Shown: positions 7,504-19,373 of the stretch, piece after piece
Layout: every line of letters starts with the position of its first letter
How positions within the stretch are numbered: position 1 is the stretch's first letter
NCBI RefSeq assembly: GCF_023639785.1
Contig: NZ_CP098325.1
Location: 4,340,001 to 4,404,000 of the forward strand
Reading direction: 5' to 3'
Source of the DNA: Leclercia adecarboxylata
GTDB lineage: Bacteria > Pseudomonadota > Gammaproteobacteria > Enterobacterales > Enterobacteriaceae
Length of the DNA stretch: 64,000 bases
The notes under the pieces: generated by a model
Told to the model about the DNA's origin: nothing
What the model saw: only the letters and a program-made list of their open reading frames with translations
Database searches by the model: none
Made by a program: the position numbers and the translations under genes

Positions 7504-7600
7504 CGCACTTGTCTACTCATTTTTTGCAAAAAATGCTTGTTGACTCACATTTCAAACTCAGAGATGTTGGAAAGGAACCTAACTAACTGAGGAAGAAGGA

Positions 7601-8089
7601 ATGAGTGAGATAGTGATACGCCACGTTGAAGCCGCCGATGCCGAAGCTTTACGCCTGCTTAATGCCCATCCAGGGGTGTATCACGATACGCTACAACTTC
7701 CTCATCCTTCGATGGAGATGTGGCAGGAACGGGTGATGAAAAAGCCGGGCAGACGCCATCTGGTGGCCTGCCTGGACGGACAGGTTATCGGACACCTGGC
7801 GCTGGACGTGATGGAAAATCCACGCCGCAGCCATGTGGCAACCTTTGGCATCGGCGTTTCAGCCGAGGTTCAGGGTCGCGGAGCGGGGAGCGCGTTAATG
7901 CGGGAGATGATCAACCTGTGCGACAACTGGCTGCGCATCGAACGCATTGAGCTGACGGTGTTTGCCGACAACGCCCCGGCCATTGCCCTGTATCGCAAAT
8001 ATGGGTTTGTGGTGGAAGGCACCGGGAAGAAGTTCGCCCTGCGTAACGGCGAGTTTGTGGATGCGCTCTATATGGCGCGGATGAAGTAA
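7601..8089 (+). CDS. yhhY: GNAT N-acetyltransferase YhhY
   Basis: A 162-residue GCN5-related acetyltransferase, the same length as E. coli YhhY. The acetyl-CoA binding motif VQGRGAGSALM is near residues 90-100 and the C-terminal ALYRKYGFVVEGTG motif is typical. The E. coli enzyme has been reported to acetylate amino acids such as phenylalanine and methionine. A good ribosome site (GAGGAAGAAGG) precedes the ATG at 7601. It is divergent from ryhB, whose Fur-controlled promoter is about 100 bp away. Confidence 0.93.
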   Translation: MSEIVIRHVEAADAEALRLLNAHPGVYHDTLQLPHPSMEMWQERVMKKPGRRHLVACLDGQVIGHLALDVMENPRRSHVATFGIGVSAEVQGRGAGSALMREMINLCDNWLRIERIELTVFADNAPAIALYRKYGFVVEGTGKKFALRNGEFVDALYMARMK

Positions 8090-8095
8090 TTTTTT

Positions 8096-8172
8096 GCCGG
8101 GTGGCGGCTTCGCCGTACCCGGCCTACGTTCGTGCAGTTGTAGGCCCGGTAAGCGTAGCGCCACCGGGCAAC
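8096..8172. repeat. REP pair (BIME) between yhhY and ggt
   Basis: Two REP units in opposite orientation (GCCGGGTGGCGGCTTCG type, then GTAGGCCCGGTAAGCG type) fill the gap between the convergent yhhY and ggt genes. No other terminator is visible here. Confidence 0.9.
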
Positions 8173-8175
8173 AGG

Positions 8176-9921
8176 CTAGTATCCCGCCGTTAAATCATCC
8201 ACCGAACGCGGATCCGATGCTCCATACAGCGTGCCATCCGGTCCGACCATAATGCTCTGGGTGCTGCCCATCGCCTCTTTCACCGCCACTTTTTGCCCGC
8301 GCTGCTCCAGCAGCTTCAGCGTGTCAGGGCTGAAGCCCTTCTCCACCCGCAGCTCATCCGGCAGCCACTGGTGATGGAAGCGCGGCGCGTTGGTCGCTTC
8401 CGCCACGTTCATCCCGAAATCGATGCTGTTGACCACCATCTGCAGTACGGTGGTGATGATGCGGCTGCCGCCCGGGCTGCCGGTCACCAGCCAGGTTTTC
8501 CCGTCTTTCACCACAATGGTGGGTGACATCGACGACAGCGGACGCTTCTTCGGCCCGACGGCGTTAGCATCCCCGCCCACCAGCCCGTAAACGTTCGGCA
8601 CGCCCGGTTTGGCCGAGAAGTCATCCATTTCGTTGTTCAGCAGAATGCCGCTGTTGCCCGCCACGATGCCGGTCCCGAAAGTGGTGTTGAGGGTATAGGT
8701 CACCGCCACCGCATTACCGTCTTTATCCACTACCGAGAAGTGAGTGGTCTGATTACTCTCGTAGGGTGCCAGCTTGCCGGGGCGGATTTCGCTCGAGGGT
8801 TTGGCTTTGTTGATATCGATCTGATCGGCAAGGGATTTGGCATAGGCTTTGTTGGTCAGCGCCTGCCACGGCACCTTAACGAAATCCGGGTCGCCCAGAT
8901 ACTCCGAGCGGTCGGCATAGGCATATTTTTCCGCTTCCGCCATCACCTGCAACGTATCCGCGCTGCCGAAACCAAATTTGTGCATATCGAAGTTTTCAAG
9001 GATGTTAAGGATCTGCACAATATGGATGCCCCCGGATGAGGGTGGCGGCATGGAGTAGACCTGGTACCCGCGATAGTCGCCGCTAATTGGCGTGCGCTCG
9101 ACCGCTTTGTAGGCGGCCAGATCCGCTTTGGTGATAAGCCCGCCGTTTTTACTCATCTCTTCGGCTATCTGGTCGGCAATCACCCCTTTATAGAAGGCAT
9201 CCGGGCCGTTCTCCGCAATCATCTCCAGGCTTTTGGCGAGGTTCGTCTGCACCAGCTTGTCGCCCTTCTTCAACGGCTCGCCATCTTTCCAGAAGATCGC
9301 TTTGCTGTTCTCGTGATTCGGGATCACTTCGCTGCCGTAGGTTTTCAGATCGTCGGCCAGGGCGTCATTGACCTCAAAGCCGTCCCGTGCCAGCTTGATA
9401 GCGGGCTGCACCACCTTGTTCAGCGGCAGGGTGCCGTATTTATCCAGCGCCAGCGAGAAGCCCGCAACGGTGCCTGGGGTGCCGGTCGCCAGATGGGAGG
9501 TGAGCGATTTTTTACTGTCGGCGTTGCCCTGCTCATCGAGGAACATGTCGCGCGTGGCCTGATCCGGCGCCATCTCGCGGAAGTCGATCGCCGTGGTCAC
9601 GCCGTCTTTGGTGCGCAGCATCATAAAACCGCCGCCGCCGAGGTTACCGGCCTGCGGGTGGGTTACCGCCAGCGCATAGCCTACCGCCACCGCTGCATCC
9701 ACCGCGTTACCGCCCTGTTTGAGAATATCCACCCCCACCCGGGTGGCGAGAGCATCCACCGAGGCCACCATCCCCTTCTGCGCCCGTACGGGATGGAACA
9801 CATCTTCCTCCACACCATAGGACACCGGCGGTGCCGCTGGCGGATTCGCTGCCACGCAAAACGTACCGCCTGCCGTCAGGGCAGCAATCGCCACCCAGCG
9901 TATAAACGTTGGTTTCATCAT
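8176..9921 (-). CDS. ggt: Periplasmic gamma-glutamyltransferase
   Basis: A 581-residue precursor, one longer than E. coli Ggt. It removes or transfers the gamma-glutamyl group of glutathione and related peptides in the periplasm. A signal peptide covers about residues 1-25. The proenzyme cleaves itself before the threonine in NQTTHFSVVDKDG (the second T, about residue 392) to give large and small subunits, and that threonine is the nucleophile. The PLSSMSPT and GSPGGSRI motifs of the gamma-glutamyl pocket are intact. It is divergent from yhhA and convergent with yhhY. Confidence 0.96.
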   Translation of the reverse strand: MMKPTFIRWVAIAALTAGGTFCVAANPPAAPPVSYGVEEDVFHPVRAQKGMVASVDALATRVGVDILKQGGNAVDAAVAVGYALAVTHPQAGNLGGGGFMMLRTKDGVTTAIDFREMAPDQATRDMFLDEQGNADSKKSLTSHLATGTPGTVAGFSLALDKYGTLPLNKVVQPAIKLARDGFEVNDALADDLKTYGSEVIPNHENSKAIFWKDGEPLKKGDKLVQTNLAKSLEMIAENGPDAFYKGVIADQIAEEMSKNGGLITKADLAAYKAVERTPISGDYRGYQVYSMPPPSSGGIHIVQILNILENFDMHKFGFGSADTLQVMAEAEKYAYADRSEYLGDPDFVKVPWQALTNKAYAKSLADQIDINKAKPSSEIRPGKLAPYESNQTTHFSVVDKDGNAVAVTYTLNTTFGTGIVAGNSGILLNNEMDDFSAKPGVPNVYGLVGGDANAVGPKKRPLSSMSPTIVVKDGKTWLVTGSPGGSRIITTVLQMVVNSIDFGMNVAEATNAPRFHHQWLPDELRVEKGFSPDTLKLLEQRGQKVAVKEAMGSTQSIMVGPDGTLYGASDPRSVDDLTAGY

Positions 9922-10043
9922 TGTTATTCTCCAGGTACAGGGACTCGTGCTCCCGCTTAAGCCTGGTTCATAACTCTTAAAAAATCATCGTAATGGCGGA
10001 TTCGAGGTACACTTAGATAAGGCCTCAGAAGGAGGGAATGACC

Positions 10044-10424
10044 ATGAAACGACTCATTCTTGTTGCGGCGTTACTGCCGTTTGCCGTTTTCGCGCAGCCT
10101 GTTAACACCCTGAACAACCCTAACCAGCCTGGCTATCAGAACCCCAGCCAGCAGCGCATGCAAAATCAGATGATGATGCAGCAGCAGCAACAGACAGGGA
10201 TGCTCAACCAGCAGTTGCAGACGCAAACCCGCGTCCAGCAGCAGCATCTGCAAACGCAGATGAATAACAACACCCTGCGGGTTCAGCAGAGCCAGCCGGG
10301 GGTACAGGTCCTGCCTAACACCAACGGCGGGATGCTCAGCGGCGGCGGGGTCGATGCCAGCGGCGTGCAGCAGCAACATATGCTGCCGCAGCAGCAGAAC
10401 GGCTCTATGCTGAATAACCCTTAG
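10044..10424 (+). CDS. yhhA: Secreted Gln-rich DUF2756 protein YhhA
   Basis: A small exported protein of 126 residues with a signal peptide ending near FAVFAQ and a mature part dominated by Gln, Asn and Met ([26 protein letters not shown]). It resembles E. coli YhhA, which is somewhat longer; the function is unknown. The ribosome site AAGGAGGG favours the ATG at 10044 over the ATG two codons upstream. Its stop codon overlaps the ugpQ stop on the other strand within four bases. Confidence 0.88.
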   Translation: MKRLILVAALLPFAVFAQPVNTLNNPNQPGYQNPSQQRMQNQMMMQQQQQTGMLNQQLQTQTRVQQQHLQTQMNNNTLRVQQSQPGVQVLPNTNGGMLSGGGVDASGVQQQHMLPQQQNGSMLNNP

Positions 10425-11157
10425 GGCTGAAAGTCCGGGCCAATAAGGGCAATCGCATCGGTACAGATACAATCCACCCCCCAGCGCAGCAGTTCGGCTG
10501 CACGCTGGGGCTGGTTGACGGTATAAACCAGAATATGTAATCCGGCCGCTTTCAGCGCCTCTACCCGCCCTTTATTCAGCAGACGATGGTTCAGGTGAAT
10601 CGACACGCAGCCCAGCCGGGCGGTCAGCTCGCGCCAGTCTTCGCGCCACTCGTCCAGTAATAACCCGCGCGGCAGGTCAGGTGCCGCAGCCTGGGCCGCT
10701 TCCAGCGCATCAATCTCAAACGACGACAGCAGCGGCGGCGTCATGCCTGCCCACAGCTCCCGTGCCGCTAACGCAATCACCTTGCCGGTTAATGGCCCCG
10801 TACCGGTGGTCGGCTTAATTTCGATATTGGCCATCATCCCGTGCTGGCGACAGCGGTCTGCCACCTCCGCCAGCCGCGGCAGCGGCTCGCCTTTGAACTC
10901 GCCGCTGAACCAGCTTCCGGCATCCACTTTCAGCAGATCGCGCCAGGGCAGTTCCCCCGCCACGCCCCAGCCGTTGCTGGTGCGCTCAAGGTTGTCGTCG
11001 TGCAGAAGGAAGATCTCCCCGTCTTTCGACAGCTTGGCGTCGAACTCGATCATGGTATGACCGTAGCGCGCGCCCGTGTCGATGGCCGCCAGGGTGTTTT
11101 CCGGTGCCAGTTTACCGCCGCCCCGATGGGCGACGATGCGGGGATAAGGCCAGTTAC

Positions 11158-11161
<4 letters not shown>
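10421..11161 (-). CDS. ugpQ: Glycerophosphodiester phosphodiesterase UgpQ
   Basis: A 246-residue cytoplasmic phosphodiesterase that cleaves glycerophosphodiesters imported by the Ugp system to glycerol-3-phosphate and an alcohol. The GDPD signature is intact: [13 protein letters not shown] near residues 11-23 and [10 protein letters not shown] near 39-48. It is the last gene of ugpBAECQ; its ATG overlaps the ugpC stop by four bases (ATGA). Convergent with yhhA, with overlapping stop codons. Confidence 0.96.
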
Positions 11162-12228
<1,067 letters not shown>

Positions 12229-12229
12229 C

Positions 12230-13075
12230 TTATTTCTCGCTATCGACCAGGCCGCGGACAAACGCACGCTGCATGGCTAAAACAATGACTACGGGTGGGA
12301 TAAGGGTGAGCAGCATCGCCGCCATCACCTGGTTCCAGAGGGTGGTGCCTTCGCCAGTGGCGATCATGCCTTTGATGCCCGCCACGGCGGTGCCGAGGTT
12401 GACGTCCTGAATAATCAGCAGCGGCCACAGGTACTGGTTCCAGCCGTAGATAAAGGTGATCACAAACAGCGCCGCGAGGTTGGTTTTCGACAGCGGCAGC
12501 ACGATGTCGCGGAAAAAGCGCATCGGCGAGGCGCCGTCGATACGCGCGGCCTCAATCAGCTCGTCCGGCAGGGTCATAAAGAACTGGCGGAACAGGAAGG
12601 TGGCGGTCGCCGAGGCCATCAGCGGCAGGGTTAAGCCCGCGTAGCTGTCCAGCATCTTCAGGTTGGCGATCACCTCCACCGTCGGGAAAATACGCACTTC
12701 GACCGGCAGCATCAGGGTGATAAAGATCATCCAGAAGAAGAGGTTACGCAGCGGAAAGCGGAACCAGACGATGGCGAAGGCTGACAGCATCGACACCGTG
12801 ATTTTGCCCACCGTAATGCCCAGCGCCATGATGAAGCTGTTCAGCATCATCAGCCAGAACGGGGCGCTGTTAACGCCGACGCCCTGGGTCCAGATGGTCG
12901 CCATGTTCTCGAAGAGATGCCCGCCCGGGATAAGCGTCATCGGGGTTTCGAATATGGCGTTTCTGTCCAGCGTGGCGGCAACGAAGGCCACGTACAGCGG
13001 GAACAGGATGACGATGATCCCCAGAATCAACATGGTATGGCTGAAAATCGTCAGCCCGCGACGGTTCTCAATCAT
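12230..13075 (-). CDS. ugpE: Glycerol-3-phosphate ABC transporter permease UgpE
   Basis: Inner membrane permease of 281 residues, the E. coli length, with six membrane segments. The coupling-helix EAA motif reads [20 protein letters not shown] near residues 180-200. It pairs with UgpA to form the membrane channel. Its ATG overlaps the ugpA stop by four bases. Confidence 0.96.
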   Translation of the reverse strand: MIENRRGLTIFSHTMLILGIIVILFPLYVAFVAATLDRNAIFETPMTLIPGGHLFENMATIWTQGVGVNSAPFWLMMLNSFIMALGITVGKITVSMLSAFAIVWFRFPLRNLFFWMIFITLMLPVEVRIFPTVEVIANLKMLDSYAGLTLPLMASATATFLFRQFFMTLPDELIEAARIDGASPMRFFRDIVLPLSKTNLAALFVITFIYGWNQYLWPLLIIQDVNLGTAVAGIKGMIATGEGTTLWNQVMAAMLLTLIPPVVIVLAMQRAFVRGLVDSEK

Positions 13076-13959
13076 TGGTAGCGCACCTTACTTTCGACAT
13101 AGCGGAACTGCACCACCGTGAGGATGATGACGAGGAACATCAGCACCACCGACTGGGCGGCAGAGGCCGAGAGATCAAGCCCCGCAAAGCCCTCGCGGTA
13201 GATCTTATAGATAAGCGTGGTGGTCGCCTGCACCGGGCCGCCTGCGGTGGCGGCATCGATCACCGGGAAGGTATCGAAGAACGCATACACCAGGTTGACC
13301 ACCAGCAGGAAGAAACTCACCGGGGCGATCAGCGGCACCGAAAGCCGGAAGAAGCGGCGGATCGGCCCTGCGCCATCAATCGCGGCGGCTTCTACCAGCG
13401 AGCGCGGAATGGACTGCAGCGCGGCAAAGAAGAACAGAAAGTTGTAGCTGATCTGCTTCCAGACCGAGGCGAACACCACCAGGAACATCGCCTGGCCGCT
13501 GTTCTGGGCGTGGTTCCAGTTGTAGCCAAATTCCCCCAGAAAATGGGTAATCAGCCCGCGGCCGGGGTTGAAGAGGAAGATCCACAGTACGGCGGCGACG
13601 GCGGGGGCCACGGCGTAGGGCAAGAGCATCAGGGTCTGATAGAGACGGCTGCCGCGCACCACGTAATCCACCAGCGCGGCGAAAAACAGCGAGGCGATCA
13701 GGCCGCTGAAGGTGACCAGTGTGCTGAATTTGATCGTCGTCCAGAAGGCGTCGATGTAGTAACTGTCACGCCAGAGGGCGGCGAAGTTATCCAGCCCGAC
13801 AAACTGGCTGGAGAGCCCGAACGGATCGACGCTCTGCACCGAGTACCACAGCGCTTCGCCGGCAGGCCAGATAAAGAAGATAACGGTGATAACCAGTTGC
13901 GGCGCGACCAGCAGGTACGGCAGCCAGCGGGAACGGAACACCGGACGGGATGATGACAT
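13072..13959 (-). CDS. ugpA: Glycerol-3-phosphate ABC transporter permease UgpA
   Basis: Inner membrane permease of 295 residues, the E. coli length, with six membrane segments and the EAA loop [18 protein letters not shown]. It forms the pore with UgpE and receives substrate from UgpB. The gap to ugpB (126 bp) is longer than elsewhere in the operon and holds paired GC-rich repeats, which may lower downstream expression relative to the binding protein. Confidence 0.96.
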   Translation of the reverse strand: MSSSRPVFRSRWLPYLLVAPQLVITVIFFIWPAGEALWYSVQSVDPFGLSSQFVGLDNFAALWRDSYYIDAFWTTIKFSTLVTFSGLIASLFFAALVDYVVRGSRLYQTLMLLPYAVAPAVAAVLWIFLFNPGRGLITHFLGEFGYNWNHAQNSGQAMFLVVFASVWKQISYNFLFFFAALQSIPRSLVEAAAIDGAGPIRRFFRLSVPLIAPVSFFLLVVNLVYAFFDTFPVIDAATAGGPVQATTTLIYKIYREGFAGLDLSASAAQSVVLMFLVIILTVVQFRYVESKVRYQ

Positions 13960-13978
13960 AGGTTAGCTCAAGTTGGTT

Positions 13979-14076
13979 TCCCCTCACCCCGGCCCTCTCC
14001 CCAAAGGGGCGAGGGAGAAAAGACGGCTCCGCGCAGTCCCCTCTCCCCTATGGGGAGAGGGTTAGGGTGAGGGGTA
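13979..14076. repeat. Two GC-rich CTCTCCCC repeats in inverted order inside ugp operon
   Basis: Two copies of the dispersed repeat core, one reading CCCTCACCC...CTCTCCCCAAAGGGG (13981-14012) and one reading CCCTCTCCCC...GGGGAGAGGG then GGGTGAGGGG (14038-14076), face each other in the ugpB-ugpA spacer. Each can fold into a strong hairpin. This is a plausible site of partial termination or mRNA stabilisation after ugpB. Confidence 0.8.
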
Positions 14077-14085
14077 AGGTTTTAA

Positions 14086-15402
14086 TTACGATTTGGTCGA
14101 CTGCTCAAAGCGGCGCAGCAGTTGGTTCCCGCGCTCGACAGCCGCATCCAGCGCCTGCTGTGGGGTTTTCTTGCCGGTCCAGACGCTCTCCAGCTCTTCA
14201 TCCACGATGGTACGGATCTGCGGCATGTTGCCCAGGCGCAGGCCTTTGGTGTACGGCAATGGTGGCTTGTTCAGCATCTGGCGCGTGGCGATATCCGCTC
14301 CCGGGTTCTTGTCATAGAAGCCCTGCTCGCGGGTCAGGTCATAGGCGGCTTTGGTGATAGGCAGGTAGCCGGTCTTCTGGTGCCATTCCGCCGCGTTTTC
14401 TGGTTTCGCCAGGAAATCGAGGAACTCGGCCACGCCTTTGTAGGTGTCCTTGTCTTTACCCTGCATCACCCACAGGCTTGCCCCGCCGATGATGGCGTTC
14501 TGCGGCGCGCCTTCAGAATCAGCGTCGTAGGGCATCATCCCCACGCCGTAGTTGAATTTGGCGTAGTGACGAATATCCGCCAGCGAGCCGGACGAGGCGG
14601 TAGTGATGGCGCAGTCGCCGCTGTAGAACTTCTCGGTGGATTCGTCTTTACGTCCGAAGTAGCTGAAATCGCCCTTCTTGTTGAGTTCTTCCAGCAGGGC
14701 GATGTGCTTCACCTGCTCCGGCTTGTTAAATTCCAGTACCGCGTTGGTGCCGTTGAAACCGTTGTTTTCAGTCGCTACCGGCTTACCGTGCCAGGCGCTG
14801 AAGTTCTCGATCTGGATCCAGCCCTGCCAGCCGCTGGCGTAGCCACACTTCATGCCTGCGGCTTTCAGTTTGGCAGTGTATTCAGCCAGATCCTGCCAGG
14901 TTTTCGGCGGCTGCTCCGGATCTAAACCGGCTTTTTTGAAGGCGTCTTTGTTGTAATACAGCACCGGGGTGGAACTGTTAAACGGCTGGGAGAGCAGATG
15001 GCCGGATTTGGAATCGGTGTAGTAACCGGCGACGGTCGGCACGAACTGCGACTCGTCGAAGTTGATGCCCGCGTCTTTGAACACTTCATAGACCGGCTTG
15101 ATGGCTTTCGAGGCCATCATGGTGGCGGTGCCCACCTCGTAAACCTGCAGCAGCGCCGGGGCGTTGCCGGTACGGAAAGCGGCGATGCCCGCGCTGAGGC
15201 TCTGCTCGTAGTTGCCTTTATACACCGGCACAATCTTGTAGTCCGGGTGGCTGTCGTTGAAACGTTGCGCCAGGGAGTCAACTTCTTTACCCAACTCCCC
15301 TTCCATGGAATGCCAGAACGGAATAGTGGTGACGGCCATTGCGTTAGTCGCAAACGCCAGACCCATTGCCAGACCCAAAGCTGTGTGTCGTAACGATGTC
15401 AT
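14086..15402 (-). CDS. ugpB: Glycerol-3-phosphate periplasmic binding protein UgpB
   Basis: Periplasmic receptor for sn-glycerol-3-phosphate and glycerophosphocholine, 438 residues as in E. coli if started at the second ATG (15402), which has GAGAG at a better distance than the ATG two codons upstream. The signal peptide is about residues 1-23, ending ATNAMA. The mature N-terminus [19 protein letters not shown] is characteristic. It is the first gene of ugpBAECQ, preceded by a Pho-box-like sequence. Confidence 0.96.
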   Translation of the reverse strand: MTSLRHTALGLAMGLAFATNAMAVTTIPFWHSMEGELGKEVDSLAQRFNDSHPDYKIVPVYKGNYEQSLSAGIAAFRTGNAPALLQVYEVGTATMMASKAIKPVYEVFKDAGINFDESQFVPTVAGYYTDSKSGHLLSQPFNSSTPVLYYNKDAFKKAGLDPEQPPKTWQDLAEYTAKLKAAGMKCGYASGWQGWIQIENFSAWHGKPVATENNGFNGTNAVLEFNKPEQVKHIALLEELNKKGDFSYFGRKDESTEKFYSGDCAITTASSGSLADIRHYAKFNYGVGMMPYDADSEGAPQNAIIGGASLWVMQGKDKDTYKGVAEFLDFLAKPENAAEWHQKTGYLPITKAAYDLTREQGFYDKNPGADIATRQMLNKPPLPYTKGLRLGNMPQIRTIVDEELESVWTGKKTPQQALDAAVERGNQLLRRFEQSTKS

Positions 15403-15475
15403 TGTCATCTCTCTTATTGTGCCGGATGCGCGATATCACGCGTTTTGTGCTCGCGAGGTAACATGACATGCTCGA

Positions 15476-15493
15476 ATGACAGAAAAATAACTG
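15476..15493 (-). promoter_or_regulatory. Pho box upstream of ugpB
   Basis: On the minus strand CAGTTAT-TTTT-CTGTCAT matches the 7+4+7 PhoB box (CTGTCAT repeats), the second half perfectly and the first at five of seven positions. A further degenerate repeat ATGTCAT follows. PhoB activation of ugp under phosphate starvation is established in E. coli. Confidence 0.65.
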
Positions 15494-15562
15494 TTTGTTT
15501 ACAGATAAGTGACAACAAAAGGTCAGCGGGATGATGGTTGTGTGAAGGGGTTTATGTGAAAA

Positions 15563-15640
15563 AGCCGGGTGGCGGCTTCGCCTTACCCGGCCTACTCGAT
15601 CCCGTAGGCCCGGTAAGCGTAAGCGCCACCGGGCAATACA
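15563..15640. repeat. REP pair (BIME) after livF
   Basis: Two facing REP units (GCCGGGTGGCGGCTTCG, and GTAGGCCCGGTAAGCG) separate the end of livF from the ugpB promoter region. Confidence 0.9.
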
Positions 15641-15646
15641 GACGGC

Positions 15647-16360
15647 TCAGCCGCCTAAATACGCGCTCCGCACCGCTTCGTTAGCAAGTAGCGCATCGCC
15701 GGTGTCTTCCAGTACCACGCGACCGTTCTCCAGCACGTAGCCGCGATCCGCGAGCTTCAGCGCCTGGTTGGCGTTCTGCTCCACGAGGAAGATGGTCATC
15801 CCCTCTTTACGCAGCTGCTCGATGGTGTCGAAGATTTGCTGAATGATGATCGGCGCCAGCCCGAGCGAGGGTTCGTCGAGCAGCAGCAGGCGCGGCTGAC
15901 TCATCAGCGCACGGCCAATCGCCAGCATCTGCTGTTCACCGCCGGACATGGTGCCCGCACGCTGAATACGACGCTCGAACAGACGCGGGAACAGGTCATA
16001 CACGCGCTTGATGCGGGTCTGGTACTGCTCGCGCTCGGCAAAGAAGCCGCCCATCGCCAGGTTCTCTTCCACCGTCATGCGGGAGAAGACGCGACGCCCT
16101 TCCGGAACGATCGCCACCGCTTCACGCATGATTTTGGCGGTCTGCCAGTCGGTGATGTCTTTACCGTCAAAGACGATACGTCCGCTGGTGGCGCGCGGAT
16201 CCCCGCACAGGGTGCCGAGCAGCGTGGTTTTCCCCGCGCCGTTGGCACCAATCAGGGTGACGATCTCCCCCTGGTTGATGTGCAGGCTGACGTCGTGCAG
16301 CGCCTGGATCTTGCCGTAATGGGCATTAACCTTGTCAAAAGATAACATCGCTTTTTCCAT
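15647..16360 (-). CDS. livF: Branched-chain amino acid ABC ATPase LivF
   Basis: One of two ATPases of the Leu/Ile/Val (LIV-I and LS) importer, 237 residues as in E. coli when started at MEKAMLSFD. Walker A GANGAGKTT is near residue 38, the signature MSGGEQQML near 137, and Walker B RLLLLDEPSLGL follows. The start is one base after the livG stop. Last gene of livKHMGF. Confidence 0.96.
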   Translation of the reverse strand: MEKAMLSFDKVNAHYGKIQALHDVSLHINQGEIVTLIGANGAGKTTLLGTLCGDPRATSGRIVFDGKDITDWQTAKIMREAVAIVPEGRRVFSRMTVEENLAMGGFFAEREQYQTRIKRVYDLFPRLFERRIQRAGTMSGGEQQMLAIGRALMSQPRLLLLDEPSLGLAPIIIQQIFDTIEQLRKEGMTIFLVEQNANQALKLADRGYVLENGRVVLEDTGDALLANEAVRSAYLGG

Positions 16361-16361
16361 C

Positions 16362-17126
16362 TTATGCCTCACCAAGGTAAGCGCGGATCACGTCCGGGTT
16401 GTTGCGGATCTCTTCCGGCGTCCCGTTTGCCAGCGGCGTGCCCTGGTTTACCACGTAAATACGATCCGAAATGCCCATTACCAGCTTCATATCATGCTCA
16501 ATCAGCAGGATGGTGGTGTCGTGATGGTCACGCAGCTCGACAATCAGCTCGTCCAGCTCTTTGGTCTCTTTCGGGTTAAGCCCTGCCGCCGGTTCGTCGA
16601 GCATCAGGATCTCCGGCTGGGTCACCATGCAGCGGATAATCTCCAGACGACGCTGGTCGCCGTAGGCCAGGTTGCTGGCCTGACGGTTTGCATGCTGCAG
16701 CAGGCCAATACGGTCGAGCCAGGTGGCGGCGCGGTCCAGCGCCTCTTCCTGGGCACGGCGAAACGCCGGGGTTTTCAGCAGGCCGGAGAAGAGCCCGGTT
16801 TTCAGCTGCTGATGTTGCGCCACCAGCAGGTTCTCGATCACCGTCATCTCACGGAACAGACGCACGTGCTGGAAGGTACGCACCACACCCATGCGGGCAA
16901 TCTGCTGGCCCGGCAGCCCTTCCAGGTGCTGGTCGCGCAGCATGATGGTGCCGCCCGTCGGCTTATAGAAACCGGTCAGGCAGTTAAAGACCGTGGTTTT
17001 ACCCGCGCCGTTCGGGCCGATCAGGGAGACAATCTCTTTCTGATGCAGATCCAGAGACACATTGTTGACCGCCAGCAGGCCGCCAAAACGCATCATCAGG
17101 CCGTTAACGGATAATAAAGGCTTCAT
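16362..17126 (-). CDS. livG: Branched-chain amino acid ABC ATPase LivG
   Basis: The second ATPase of the system, 254 residues (E. coli 255). Walker [10 protein letters not shown] lies near residues 36-44, and the family-specific insert with [14 protein letters not shown] is present; Walker B is [14 protein letters not shown]. Its start overlaps the livM stop by four bases. It forms a heterodimer with LivF beneath the LivHM permease. Confidence 0.96.
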   Translation of the reverse strand: MKPLLSVNGLMMRFGGLLAVNNVSLDLHQKEIVSLIGPNGAGKTTVFNCLTGFYKPTGGTIMLRDQHLEGLPGQQIARMGVVRTFQHVRLFREMTVIENLLVAQHQQLKTGLFSGLLKTPAFRRAQEEALDRAATWLDRIGLLQHANRQASNLAYGDQRRLEIIRCMVTQPEILMLDEPAAGLNPKETKELDELIVELRDHHDTTILLIEHDMKLVMGISDRIYVVNQGTPLANGTPEEIRNNPDVIRAYLGEA

Positions 17127-18400
17127 GCCTGCTCTCCTTTCGCCTGCGTGCGTTTCAGTTTCAGCTGTGGACGGGTCATCGGCAGCAAGCCCTGCGGACG
17201 CCAGATCATCATCAGTACCATCAACCCACCAAGCATCAGCATGCTGTATTCGTTAAAGTCGCGCATTAGCTCACGGGAGACCACCAGCAGGATAGCCGCG
17301 AGGATAACCGCAAACTGCGAGCCCATCCCGCCCAGCACCACGATGGCCAGCACGAACGCGGACTCTGCAAAGGTGAAGGATTCCGGGCTGACGAAGCCCT
17401 GGCGCGCGGCAAACAGCGTTCCGGCAAAACCGGCGAACGCGGCGCTAATGGTAAAGGCGGTCAGCTTGATGCGGGTCGGGTTCAGGCCCAGGGAGCGGCA
17501 GGCGATCTCATCTTCACGCAGCGCTTCCCACGCACGCCCCAGCGGCATGCGCAGCAGACGGTTAATCACAAACAGGGTGATGACCACCAGCAGCAGCGCC
17601 ACCAGATAGAGCCAAATCACGCGGTCGGAGGGATCGTACTTCACGCCGAAGAAGTTGCTGAAGGTATCCCAGCCGCCTTCACGGGCGGAACGGCTGAACT
17701 CCAGACCGAAGAAGGTCGGTTTCGGGATCTGGCTGATGCCGTTCGGGCCGCCGGTCACTTCGGTGTTGTTAAGCAGCAGGATACGGACGATTTCGCCGAA
17801 GCCTAAGGTCACAATCGCCAGATAGTCACCGCGCAGGCGCAGCACCGGGAAGCCAAGCAGGAAGCCCGCAGCCGCAGAGACCAGCCCCGCCAGCGGCAGG
17901 CAGGTCCAGAAGCCGAGACCGTAATAGTGGTTCAGCAGGGCAAACGTATAGGCGCCGATGGCGTAGAAGCCGCCGTAGCCCAGCACCAGCAGGCCAGAGA
18001 GCCCCACCACCACGTTCAGGCCGAGGCCGAGGATCACGTAAATCATGGTCAGGGTGGCGATATCCACCGTGCCGCGTGAGACCACAAACGGCCACGCCAC
18101 GGCAGCCACCAGCAGCGCCACCAGGAACAGCTTCTGCTTCACCGTTGAGCCGTCGATGGCTGGCAGAACGAATTTCGGCCCGGAGACGTTTTTCAGCGTC
18201 TTCTGGAACAGAGGACGCAGCAGCTGGAAGAAGAAGACCACCGCGGTGCCGACAAACACCCACTGCCAGCGGATGTCAGACGCGGAATCCACCACCAGCT
18301 TTGTGCCGCTCAGCTGCAGCTGCACGCCCATAAAGACGCCCGCCAGCACGAAGAACATCGCCGCCGAAAGCAGCGCCATAGCAAAATGCATCGGTTTCAT
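17123..18400 (-). CDS. livM: Branched-chain amino acid permease LivM
   Basis: Inner membrane permease of 425 residues, the E. coli length. An N-terminal extension with three hydrophobic stretches precedes the LivM core, and the cytoplasmic loop [20 protein letters not shown] carries the EAA-like coupling motif. Overlaps livH by four bases and livG by four bases, as in a tightly coupled operon. Confidence 0.96.
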   Translation of the reverse strand: MKPMHFAMALLSAAMFFVLAGVFMGVQLQLSGTKLVVDSASDIRWQWVFVGTAVVFFFQLLRPLFQKTLKNVSGPKFVLPAIDGSTVKQKLFLVALLVAAVAWPFVVSRGTVDIATLTMIYVILGLGLNVVVGLSGLLVLGYGGFYAIGAYTFALLNHYYGLGFWTCLPLAGLVSAAAGFLLGFPVLRLRGDYLAIVTLGFGEIVRILLLNNTEVTGGPNGISQIPKPTFFGLEFSRSAREGGWDTFSNFFGVKYDPSDRVIWLYLVALLLVVITLFVINRLLRMPLGRAWEALREDEIACRSLGLNPTRIKLTAFTISAAFAGFAGTLFAARQGFVSPESFTFAESAFVLAIVVLGGMGSQFAVILAAILLVVSRELMRDFNEYSMLMLGGLMVLMMIWRPQGLLPMTRPQLKLKRTQAKGEQA

Positions 18401-19323
18401 ACTTTCTCTACCTCCGGACGACCCAGAATACCGGTAGGCATAACCAGCAGAACCAGAATCAGCAGGGCAAACGACACCACATCTTTATATTCGGTACTCA
18501 GGTAGGCAGAGGAGAGCGCTTCGGCCACGCCCAGAATCAGGCCGCCGATCATCGCGCCCGGAATACTGCCGATACCGCCCAGTACCGCTGCGGTGAAGGC
18601 CTTCATCCCGGCCATAAAGCCGATGTACGGGTTGATAACGCCGTAGAACTGGCCGAGCAGAACACCGGCCACCGCCGCCATCGCCGCACCAATCACGAAG
18701 GTCAGGGCGATCACGCGGTCGGTGTTGATGCCGAGCAGGCTCGCCATTTTCAGGTCTTCCGCACAGGCGCGGCAGGCGCGGCCCATACGGGAGTAGCGGA
18801 TGAACAGGGTGAGCGCCAGCATGGCGAGGAAGGTTACAATCCAGATCACCAGCTGCATGGTGGTAATCGACGCCGAGAAGTTCTCGCTGGCACCCACAAT
18901 CCACTGGCCGTTAAACAGGCTTGGCAGCGCCACGTCGCGCGACCCTTCGGTAAGGCTGACGTAGTTTTGCAGGAAGATGGACATACCAATCGCGGAGATC
19001 AGCGCAATCAGACGCTTGGAGCTACGCACCGGGCGGTAGGCCACCCGTTCGATACTCCAGCCGTAGGCGCTGGCAATGATAATCGCCCCGACAAATCCGG
19101 CGGCCACCAGCAGCCAGCTGCTGTCGATCCCCATCATCATCAACGCGGCGATAATCATAAAGGAGACATAACTGCCGATCATATACACCTCGCCGTGGGC
19201 GAAGTTAATCATGCCGATAATGCCGTACACCATCGTGTAGCCGATGGCGATCAGTGCATAGGTGCTTCCCAGCGTAACGCCGTTAAACATCTGCTGCAGA
19301 AAATAGAGAAACTGCTCGGACAT
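18397..19323 (-). CDS. livH: Branched-chain amino acid permease LivH
   Basis: Inner membrane permease of 308 residues with about eight membrane segments. The LivH signature [19 protein letters not shown] is near residues 27-45, and the coupling loop [20 protein letters not shown] near 180-200. It partners LivM. It lies 50 bp after livK, the substrate-binding gene of the same operon. Confidence 0.96.
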   Translation of the reverse strand: MSEQFLYFLQQMFNGVTLGSTYALIAIGYTMVYGIIGMINFAHGEVYMIGSYVSFMIIAALMMMGIDSSWLLVAAGFVGAIIIASAYGWSIERVAYRPVRSSKRLIALISAIGMSIFLQNYVSLTEGSRDVALPSLFNGQWIVGASENFSASITTMQLVIWIVTFLAMLALTLFIRYSRMGRACRACAEDLKMASLLGINTDRVIALTFVIGAAMAAVAGVLLGQFYGVINPYIGFMAGMKAFTAAVLGGIGSIPGAMIGGLILGVAEALSSAYLSTEYKDVVSFALLILVLLVMPTGILGRPEVEKV

Positions 19324-19373
19324 AAGGTAACCTTTCTATTCCCGCCCGGTCCTGCCGGGCGGTGGGATCATGA

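Noticed and set aside
13075..13953. Open frame of 292 codons on the plus strand
   Set aside because: It lies antisense to the conserved ugpA gene, has a skewed His/Gln/Glu/Arg-rich composition and no family resemblance. It reflects third-position GC bias.
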